A program made the translations under genes and the position numbers. 6,536 nt of DNA from Betaproteobacteria bacterium (GTDB lineage Bacteria; Pseudomonadota; Gammaproteobacteria; Burkholderiales; Burkholderiaceae_D): the NCBI GenBank assembly GCA_015655165.1, contig JAATFN010000030.1:1-6536 (forward strand), given 5' to 3'. Shown one piece after another: positions 1-4,933 of the stretch. Below the pieces are notes generated by a model. The model did not search any database. It saw only the letters and a list, made by a program, of their open reading frames with translations, and was not told the DNA's origin. How positions within the stretch are numbered: the stretch's first letter is position 1; each line of letters starts with the position of its first letter.

Positions 1-969
1 ACCGGTGAACGTGCTTTTAACTGGATTGTACGCAGGTTAGATGGTTGCCCTCGCCCTCAAGTTAGCTGGATACGCATCCCTTATTTGATCCCGATGTGCT
101 GGCAAAGCACCGATACTATGCCTGCCCAAGGGTTATATACGTTACTGGAGAATTTGCAAAAAAACGAAGCTGACAGCATCTCGTTTGCCATGGGCTTTCC
201 GGCTGCCGATGTCGAAAAATGTGGTCCGACTGTATGGGCCTACGCCCCTTCGGCACAAGTAGCACAAGCAACAGCCCAACATATGTACAATGCAATCAAT
301 GCGGCCGAATCAGCGTTTAGCGGCGAGATACTTGATGCGCATGATGCTGTCACCCGGGCCATCGATATTGTCAGTCATCAAGGCGGTCCTGTTGTCATCG
401 CCGATTCACAAGACAATCCTGGTGCTGGTGGCAGTGCCGATACAACAACACTGCTAAAGGCATTAGTTGCCAGTGAGGTTAAAAATGCAGTCCTCGGATT
501 ATTAGTTGATGCGTATGCAGCCGAGCAGGCACATTTGGCAGGCGTGGGGGCTAAATTGACATTATCTCTGGGCGGTAAATCGGGGATTCCCGGAGATACG
601 CCATTTGAGGCTACGTTTTTGGTAGAGCATCTTCATGCAGGAGACGTGGCAGCAACCGGGCGAGTTTTTAAAGGTTATCATTTGACTCTGGGTAAAAGCG
701 CATGTCTGGTAGTCGGAGGAGTTCGAGTGATCGTCGTCTCCAAGCCTGTGCAATTACTTGACCTCGCGCTATTGCGGTTTATTGGTATCGAGCCGACCAG
801 ACAGTCGGTGATTGCCGTTAAAAGTACCGTACACTTCCGTGCAGATTTTGCCCCGATAGCCACAGATATTCTGATTTGTGCAGCCCCTGGCACATTTCTC
901 CTTGATCCGTCCCAGCTCGTATGGAACAAGCTGCCAGACAGCATACGCAAACGACCTGATGCGCACTGA
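1..969 (+). CDS. M81 family metallopeptidase, MlrC-like (5' end outside window)
   Basis: The reading frame is open from base 1 to the TGA at 967-969, giving 322 visible residues. MlrC-family proteins are about 490-500 residues long, so roughly the first third is missing, including most of the known metal ligands of the N-terminal domain. The visible part starts in the end of that domain (IPYLIP at about 26-31, then QST at 35-37). It continues into the MlrC C-terminal domain, marked by ADSQDNPGAGGSADTT at about 134-149 and KSTVHFRADFAPIA at 274-287, and ends in a normal-looking tail. MlrC of sphingomonads cleaves linearised microcystin peptides, but most family members are general zinc amidohydrolases or peptidases of unknown substrate and are probably cytoplasmic. 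The TTG at 85 is not the true start, because the homologous frame continues upstream. It converges on the CMD operon, with 2 bases between stop codons. Family assignment is firm; substrate is unknown. Confidence 0.9.
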   Translation, partial: TGERAFNWIVRRLDGCPRPQVSWIRIPYLIPMCWQSTDTMPAQGLYTLLENLQKNEADSISFAMGFPAADVEKCGPTVWAYAPSAQVAQATAQHMYNAINAAESAFSGEILDAHDAVTRAIDIVSHQGGPVVIADSQDNPGAGGSADTTTLLKALVASEVKNAVLGLLVDAYAAEQAHLAGVGAKLTLSLGGKSGIPGDTPFEATFLVEHLHAGDVAATGRVFKGYHLTLGKSACLVVGGVRVIVVSKPVQLLDLALLRFIGIEPTRQSVIAVKSTVHFRADFAPIATDILICAAPGTFLLDPSQLVWNKLPDSIRKRPDAH

Positions 970-971
970 TC

Positions 972-1580
972 CTATTGACTGGTCGGTAAAGAAGGCTCTC
1001 CTAAGGACAACATTAGGCGATTAGCCCAATTGAAAAATGCTGCAGATTGTATCAAGTCTACAATTGCCGCATCATCCAAACCGACATCACGCAACCGTTG
1101 TATATGCGCTGCTGCAACCCGGGATGGTGTTTGCGTGAGTGCAACACTAAAGTCGACCAATGCATTCCAGCGCTCGCCCAGATCCGTATCAACGCCCTCA
1201 TCGAGCAATTGCTGTATTTTGCTGTTTTCTTTGGAATAAAACGACGCGAAGCGGGCATGAACAGATGCGCAATAAATGCATCCGTTATAGCGTGAAGTAG
1301 CCGTTGCGCTTAATTCCCGTTCAGCACGCGGCAAACCTGCATCTGGATTGAAAAAAATATCTTTGTCGGTTCTTGTTCTTGAACCTAAAATATCGGGATC
1401 ATGCGCAAGCAGCAAGAAATAAGGACTTTTAGCACGAGCGCGATCGACTAACCCTGCATAGTGGCGCTCTGTTAATTGCGTTTCTTTTAACGGTTCCAAC
1501 CATGGTTCCCAACCTAACATCGCTTGTGTAAAAACCACTGGCTGCTCGATATTGGCGGGTTGCAATACTTGATCACTCAT
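972..1580 (-). CDS. AhpD-like CMD-domain protein (Avi_7169-type alkylhydroperoxidase family)
   Basis: This 202-residue protein has the AhpD-type catalytic signature: E89, C101-x-x-C104 and H108 in the segment ERELSATATSRYNGCIYCAS and just after. Spacing matches the AhpD Glu-x11-Cys-x2-Cys-x3-His relay, so peroxidase or disulfide-reductase chemistry is plausible. The N-terminal region (FTQAMLGWEPWLEPL, about 17-31) and the C-terminal LIQSAAFFNWANRLMLSLGEP are features I associate with the family called 'alkylhydroperoxidase domain protein, Avi_7169 family'. It is the last gene of the three-gene minus-strand operon. Its ATG overlaps the TGA of the preceding gene by 4 bases (1577-1580), and GAGG at about 1587-1590 is its Shine-Dalgarno sequence, so translation is probably coupled. 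No signal peptide or membrane segment is visible, so it should be cytoplasmic. Physiological substrate and electron donor are unknown. It could also be a ring-opening or decarboxylating CMD enzyme, but the intact CxxC favours redox chemistry. Confidence 0.9.
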   Translation of the reverse strand: MSDQVLQPANIEQPVVFTQAMLGWEPWLEPLKETQLTERHYAGLVDRARAKSPYFLLLAHDPDILGSRTRTDKDIFFNPDAGLPRAERELSATATSRYNGCIYCASVHARFASFYSKENSKIQQLLDEGVDTDLGERWNALVDFSVALTQTPSRVAAAHIQRLRDVGLDDAAIVDLIQSAAFFNWANRLMLSLGEPSLPTSQ

Positions 1581-2212
1581 ACATTTACCTCTTGACGCGC
1601 AGATTCATTGCCTGATGCGTGTAGCAACACCTGCAAACCGGTGACAACACGAATCTGGTACGTCAGGAAAGACACCAACTGCGACAAAGTCACCATATCC
1701 GCTGTTGTCCAGCCTGCATTGATTAACTGTTGCAGTGCTTGAGGATTTGCATCACGCAAATGAAACACCAACAAATGGGTATGACGCAATGCAGCAGCCA
1801 AATGTTCACCAAGCCGGTGTATGATACCCGAATCAGGTGTATATATGATACCGCCCTGATCTTCAATAGTTAGTGGACCTTTGGGATAACTGCCATAAGG
1901 GCCTTGTGTTAATGAACTTTCAGCTTCACGAAGCACAATCTGTAATTCGTCGACAGCCACGCCATCCAGCAAATCACCATAAAAAACGGCAATATTGTCT
2001 TGCTGATGAAGTTTTGCGACAAACACTGCCACTAACAAACGCTCTTGCCGGGTAAATTGGGAATGTGCCGCTGCTGCCGTACCGAACCGATCCATAAAAC
2101 TTTGCTGGGCTTGTTCGCGTGCAGTAGTGCGCAGTTGACGTATACGGCTTATAGGATCATCGGGATGGATACCGGCCAAATGATCAATAATATCGTTTGG
2201 AATCTGGGTCAT
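1577..2212 (-). CDS. CMD-fold protein lacking cysteines (Avi_7170-type family)
   Basis: This 211-residue protein has two helical CMD-like halves: FTRQERLLVAVFVAKLHQQ near 53-71, and LSQLVSFLTYQIRVVTGLQVL near the C-terminus. The pattern fits the family I know as 'CMD domain protein, Avi_7170 family', usually encoded beside the Avi_7169-type protein and a luciferase-like monooxygenase. The predicted protein has no cysteine at all, so it cannot use the AhpD CxxC mechanism. At the position where AhpD has CxxC it carries HQQDNIAVFY. It may be a non-redox CMD enzyme or a structural partner of its downstream neighbour; this is inference. Its ATG overlaps the monooxygenase stop by 4 bases (2209-2212) and has a strong Shine-Dalgarno AAGGAGG about 10 bases upstream. 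It overlaps the next gene by 4 bases at 1577-1580. No export signal is seen. Family assignment is good; function is unknown. Confidence 0.87.
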   Translation of the reverse strand: MTQIPNDIIDHLAGIHPDDPISRIRQLRTTAREQAQQSFMDRFGTAAAAHSQFTRQERLLVAVFVAKLHQQDNIAVFYGDLLDGVAVDELQIVLREAESSLTQGPYGSYPKGPLTIEDQGGIIYTPDSGIIHRLGEHLAAALRHTHLLVFHLRDANPQALQQLINAGWTTADMVTLSQLVSFLTYQIRVVTGLQVLLHASGNESARQEVNV

Positions 2213-3276
2213 GGTGCGACTACCTCCTTGCTGTGACCGACTGGGGGCGCGGTTTTCCAGCCAAGTGCCGGTGCGACTTCTTTGGCAACCAATTCAAGCG
2301 AACGTAAAACATATGCATGTGGCGGGTCAATGTCATGCACCTGAAATACGATATCAGTTGCATCGTCTAAGACGGTATCTTGCTTTAATGAAGCAATTAC
2401 ATCAGCCGGTGTTCCAATATGTACATCATATGCTTTGATAATCGATGCTATGGGTGCATCATGTGCCAACCCGGTTTTATTGAAATCATTGGCCCGTAAT
2501 TTTTTACGCAAGCCAATCTCTGCAAAACGCAAGGCTTCTTCGCGCGTATCTGCGACAAATAAGGTACGTGAAGCCATAATCCGTGGTGCAATACCATCTG
2601 GTAATGCTGCAAAGTAAGCATCGATAATTGGCTGCTGAATGATACTTAAAGGTAAGTCAGGTTGGCCTTGCGGACGTGGCTGTGTGCGCGAGAGCATCAA
2701 ACCATCACCAGCTTGGCCCGCACGTGCTCCCCCTTCTACTCCAAATGTCGCTTGCCAGAGATGCTGCGTTAATTCCGGGCGACGTGGATACACTTGAACA
2801 TTACCTTGTAATAGTAGGTCAGACCATGCATCTCGCAAGACTTGGGTATGATGTGCCATTACCGGTCCACGTTGTGCGCTATCAGCACCGAACGCTGTAT
2901 AAGACTCCAATGTACCACCGGTACCGATACCTACCTCCAGACGGCCATTTGAAATAATGTCCAGAACGGCCGCATCTTCGGCAACACGGACAGGATTTTC
3001 CATTGGCAAGCAAATGACACCCGTGCCTAACCGAATACGTCTGGTTTGCGCTGCAATATACGCCAGTAAGACAAATGGCGCAGGCAACCCACCTTCAAAC
3101 TCATGGAAATGATGCTGTGCCAGCCATGCAGTATCAAAGCCCAATGCTTCAGCATGGACGATTTGCTCTGTAATATAACGATAACGTTCACTTGCGCTAG
3201 CCACATCCAGAATGCGGCTAAAATGGCCAATACGTTTTGTGGCCACTTTGTCATGCGAAGTAATAGTTTGCGACAA
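2209..3276 (-). CDS. FMN-dependent luciferase-like monooxygenase (KPN_01858-type family)
   Basis: This 355-residue protein is a bacterial-luciferase-like (LLM) TIM-barrel flavin monooxygenase. Family marks are ALGFDTAWLAQHHFHEF (about 44-60), TRRIRLGTGVICLPMENPVRVAED (about 78-101, the barrel core), and GRLEVGIGTGG (111-121). Such enzymes use FMNH2 from a partner reductase and O2 to oxidise small organic substrates; no reductase gene is in the window. Together with two CMD-fold genes downstream it matches a recurrent set I recall as the KPN_01858 LLM family. It starts with TTG at 3276: AAGGAG at 3285-3290 lies 8 bases upstream, and no in-frame ATG occurs before about residue 92, inside the conserved fold. 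It is the first gene of the operon, with a 110-residue-free leader and candidate promoter upstream (3352-3381). No signal peptide, so it should be cytoplasmic. Substrate is unknown; a desulfonating, amine- or ether-oxidising LLM are all possible. Confidence 0.92.
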   Translation of the reverse strand: MSQTITSHDKVATKRIGHFSRILDVASASERYRYITEQIVHAEALGFDTAWLAQHHFHEFEGGLPAPFVLLAYIAAQTRRIRLGTGVICLPMENPVRVAEDAAVLDIISNGRLEVGIGTGGTLESYTAFGADSAQRGPVMAHHTQVLRDAWSDLLLQGNVQVYPRRPELTQHLWQATFGVEGGARAGQAGDGLMLSRTQPRPQGQPDLPLSIIQQPIIDAYFAALPDGIAPRIMASRTLFVADTREEALRFAEIGLRKKLRANDFNKTGLAHDAPIASIIKAYDVHIGTPADVIASLKQDTVLDDATDIVFQVHDIDPPHAYVLRSLELVAKEVAPALGWKTAPPVGHSKEVVAP

Positions 3277-3284
3277 GATATGAA

Positions 3285-3290
3285 CTCCTT
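3285..3290 (-). promoter_or_regulatory. Shine-Dalgarno site fixing the TTG start of the monooxygenase
   Basis: The minus strand reads AAGGAG, then 8 bases, then TTG. This is a near-consensus ribosome binding site at ideal spacing and supports the rare TTG codon at 3276 as the real start. Confidence 0.75.
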
Positions 3291-3351
3291 TTTACCCGAT
3301 ATGGCTCGCCTTGAAGTCATGGAGTAATACCAAGCAAGGCGTATACAACAG

Positions 3352-3381
3352 ATAATCATGCGTAAAAAATAATTGACTCAA
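3352..3381 (-). promoter_or_regulatory. Candidate sigma70 promoter for the monooxygenase-CMD operon
   Basis: On the minus strand TTGAGT (3376-3381) is followed after 18 bases by GATTAT (3352-3357), about 75 bases upstream of the TTG start. Both hexamers are imperfect, so this is a by-eye candidate only. A 7-bp inverted repeat (CGCCTTG at 3307-3313 with CAAGGCG at 3335-3341) lies between it and the gene, where an operator or leader hairpin could sit. Confidence 0.25.
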
Positions 3382-3400
3382 TCGTAGCAGATTTTAAAAT
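3373..3400 (+). promoter_or_regulatory. Candidate plus-strand promoter facing the YdiJ relic
   Basis: TTGACT (3373-3378) and TAAAAT (3395-3400) each match 5 of 6 sigma70 consensus bases with a 16-base spacer. It overlaps the minus-strand candidate promoter, so the two would be divergent and mutually interfering. The next reading frame with recognisable content downstream is the degraded oxidase fragment at 3630. It may be a leftover promoter or a chance match. Confidence 0.3.
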
Positions 3401-3629
3401 TTATTAACCATGTTGCAGTTCCGATCATATACCTTACCTGCACCCGGTTGAACACGTGTCTGATGATTAAAATAGCTGCTTTGCCAGTGCAAAACTGCCT
3501 TGATGATGCCAACCTAAATCAACAAGAAGCATATTATGCGCTTAGTTGCGTACACAACTTTGACACCGCGTACCTGCCCTGACAACCTTCAGTGAGGCAT
3601 GACGATGCTTCATTTCCCCGAAAATAATC
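3401..3629 (+). other. Non-coding interval, possibly decayed upstream part of the oxidase gene
   Basis: No intact gene is present. All three plus-strand frames carry stops, for example TAA at 3405, TGA at 3580 and TGA at 3600. One frame between 3388 and 3582 is open for 65 codons without a good start or ribosome site, and includes IYLTCTRLNTCL, which vaguely recalls the cysteine-bearing segments of CCG-domain oxidases. I regard this as suggestive only. Confidence 0.3.
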
Positions 3630-3995
3630 GTGCTGCCTGATACCAGTATCCAATCGGTGACAGTGGATTTAAAGCGCACTTCAAATGAATGTTCCATGCA
3701 GATAGTCTCTACAAAACAATGGCAACAAATTTTTAATCACTTCGGTATTGAATTGAGACCACTTGCAATAGGTTGTTGTGGTATGTCAGGAACATTCGGA
3801 CATGAAGCTGAACATCGTGACCAGTCACTCAAGATATATAGCCAATCATGGCAGGAAAAAATTGATCAGTACGGTGATGCAGTTTTGGTTACTGGGTATT
3901 CATGCCGCTGCCAGATTAAACGCCTAGAAAATATAAAACAGTCACATCCTTTACAAACGTTATTACAAATATTGACACACAGTATTCACGATTAA
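3630..3995 (+). pseudogene. ydiJ: C-terminal relic of a YdiJ-family FAD / Fe-S oxidase (D-2-hydroxyacid dehydrogenase type)
   Basis: The frame encodes 121 residues. Residues about 30-116 match the extreme C-terminus of YdiJ-type proteins (about 1000 residues: FAD-binding domain, ferredoxin-like domain, then CCG domains). Diagnostic parts are IGCCGMSGTFGHEAEHRDQS (48-67) with the CCG cysteines C49-C50, and VTGYSCRCQIKR (87-98) followed by a SHPLQ segment. Nothing else of the protein is recognisable upstream: no FAD domain, no 4Fe-4S cysteine motifs, and the HCTE-type segment that should precede by about 20 residues is scrambled (VDLKRTSNECS). The GTG at 3630 has no Shine-Dalgarno sequence. I therefore read it as the surviving 3' end of a deleted gene; the preserved frame suggests recent loss. 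The alternative, a stand-alone small CCG-domain protein, is less likely because the other ligand cysteines are absent. Confidence 0.72.
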
Positions 3996-4050
3996 ATACC
4001 TGTTTGTCTGCATCTTATCGTTATATCGCCAATAGACAATCAATCGGAAG

Positions 4051-4086
4051 AAAATCACCGTGGTGCGCTATGCCTGACACCACGGT
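4051..4086 (-). terminator. Intrinsic terminator-like hairpin after the yegP-like gene
   Basis: A perfect 9-bp inverted repeat (ACCGTGGTG at 4057-4065, CACCACGGT at 4078-4086) with a 12-base loop lies about 54 bases past the minus-strand stop at 4141. Read on the minus strand the stem is followed by GATTTTCTT, a modest U-tract. On the plus strand the stem is followed by TGGGC, so it should act only for minus-strand transcripts. Confidence 0.6.
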
Positions 4087-4140
4087 TGGGCAAAGGTGCG
4101 AGCCTACACTACTGTCGCCAGACCTTAAGCCCTATAACAA

Positions 4141-4479
4141 TTAGGTTTCATCTTTGATAACCGTAGTCGGACCATTGTTCTTGACGGAGGCAATGCCGGC
4201 TTCACGGCTCGCTTCAGTTACATAATTTTCGCTGCGTCCAATTTTTTCACCATTCGCAGCCTTCAGCGCGAAAGAGTAAGGTTGCGCTGCCGTAGATTTT
4301 TTGCGCTCGTAGCGACCATCGTTCGGACTGTTGACTTGGCACGAACTAATGCCGCTTTGAGCCCCTTGCTTGGTAGCATAGTTTTCACTCGTCAGGATGA
4401 CCTGATTGTTATCGGCGCGTAATACGAAGTAGTAAGGCTGAGTAGCGTTGGATTTCTTGATAATGTAGTGGCCAGGCAT
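4141..4479 (-). CDS. yegP: YegP-like protein with two DUF1508 repeats
   Basis: This 112-residue protein matches E. coli YegP in length and architecture. It has two tandem DUF1508 modules, at about residues 5-52 (starting YIIKKSNATQPYYFVL) and 57-104 (starting YERKKSTAAQPYSFAL). By eye 23 of 48 aligned positions are identical between the modules, including the SENY and GI-S features. DUF1508 proteins are small beta-rich proteins of unknown biochemical role; I assign no function. The ATG at 4477-4479 has AGGAG at 4486-4490, 6 bases upstream, so the start is secure. It is monocistronic: the flanking genes or relics are on the other strand, an intrinsic-terminator-like hairpin lies downstream (4057-4086), and its leader carries a short hairpin (4522-4535) and a 13-base palindrome (4535-4547). 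No signal peptide. One cysteine (C47) in repeat 1 is replaced by V in repeat 2. Confidence 0.93.
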   Translation of the reverse strand: MPGHYIIKKSNATQPYYFVLRADNNQVILTSENYATKQGAQSGISSCQVNSPNDGRYERKKSTAAQPYSFALKAANGEKIGRSENYVTEASREAGIASVKNNGPTTVIKDET

Positions 4480-4685
4480 TTGAAACTCCTAGTTTTTGAA
4501 ATAAAAAGATTGCATTGCCCCTTGCCGCAAGGCAACATTATTAATGTGACTGTAACCATAAAAAATTTCAAGCATCGCTAAAATGTTTTACAAATCAAAT
4601 GGTTAATACAATTGAGATCATGATTGCTCATTGCATGCCTGCGACGACCAGATTGGCTTTGAAATGAATGATGCCTGTTGGCAAA
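4480..4685. other. Non-coding leader/promoter region of the yegP-like gene
   Basis: No credible gene is seen. Two small symmetric elements abut: a hairpin TTGCC-GCAA-GGCAA (4522-4535) and the palindrome ACATTA-T-TAATGT (4535-4547). They would lie in the leader or promoter of the minus-strand gene and could be an operator plus a leader hairpin. I could not pick a convincing promoter. Confidence 0.4.
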
Positions 4686-4773
4686 AATTAAAAATAATAT
4701 GAGCAAGCCAACTAACCGCAGATTTAATATAAGCATTTACTTATATTAATATTTAAAAATATTATTTTTAATT
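4686..4773. repeat. AT-rich nested inverted repeats
   Basis: An outer perfect 15-bp inverted repeat (AATTAAAAATAATAT at 4686-4700, its reverse complement at 4759-4773) encloses a perfect 10-bp inverted repeat (TTAATATAAG at 4724-4733, CTTATATTAA at 4740-4749, 6-base loop). A third pair, TAATATT/AATATTA (4747-4753 and 4758-4764), overlaps both. The element is almost pure A/T and lies between two divergently oriented genes. It could be a cruciform-forming or nucleoid-protein binding site, a regulatory region, or a relic of a small mobile repeat. Low sequence complexity raises the chance of coincidental symmetry. Confidence 0.55.
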
Positions 4774-4894
4774 ATGGCTTAAACCATGGAAAATCATTCA
4801 CGCTCTACGACTTGGTAGCGAATGATCCCACCATGCAATCACTCCCATGTCATATCCCGTCGTCATATTTTTGATCAAATCAATCAACACAATA
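4774..4894 (+). other. Non-coding upstream region of the M20 gene
   Basis: No gene is visible. It contains a 10-base palindrome TTTGATCAAA (4870-4879), which with the next bases forms TTGAT-N3-ATCAA. That resembles an FNR/CRP-family site but has one spacer base fewer than the usual four. No confident -35/-10 pair was found. Confidence 0.35.
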
Positions 4895-4912
4895 CACCTA
4901 TCAAAATAGGTG
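4895..4912 (+). promoter_or_regulatory. Perfect 7-bp hairpin or operator before the M20 gene
   Basis: CACCTAT-CAAA-ATAGGTG is a perfect 7-bp inverted repeat with a 4-base loop, ending 21 bases before the preferred TTG start. A GTG codon in frame with the gene (4910-4912) falls inside the right arm. It is either a leader hairpin or a binding site for a dimeric regulator. Confidence 0.5.
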
Positions 4913-4933
4913 CATAAGGAAGAAGATTTTAAA

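Noticed and set aside
85..87. TTG as the start of the M81 gene
   Set aside because: The same frame is open to base 1 and the upstream 28 codons fit the family, so the gene simply runs in from outside the window.
678..950. 90-codon minus-strand open frame inside the M81 gene
   Set aside because: It is antisense to a clear MlrC C-terminal domain and has no supporting motif or ribosome site.
3027..3359. 110-codon open frame on the minus strand overlapping the start of the monooxygenase
   Set aside because: It is out of frame with the strongly recognisable luciferase-like protein and is a shadow frame.
3605..3640. 11-residue mini-frame starting ATG after GTGAGG
   Set aside because: It has a passable ribosome site but is too short and unconserved-looking to call; it may be a frameshifted scrap of the decayed oxidase gene.
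4871..4883. FNR-like site TTGAT-N3-ATCAA
   Set aside because: The canonical FNR site has a 4-base spacer. With 3 bases the half sites are out of register, so I did not call it as a binding site.
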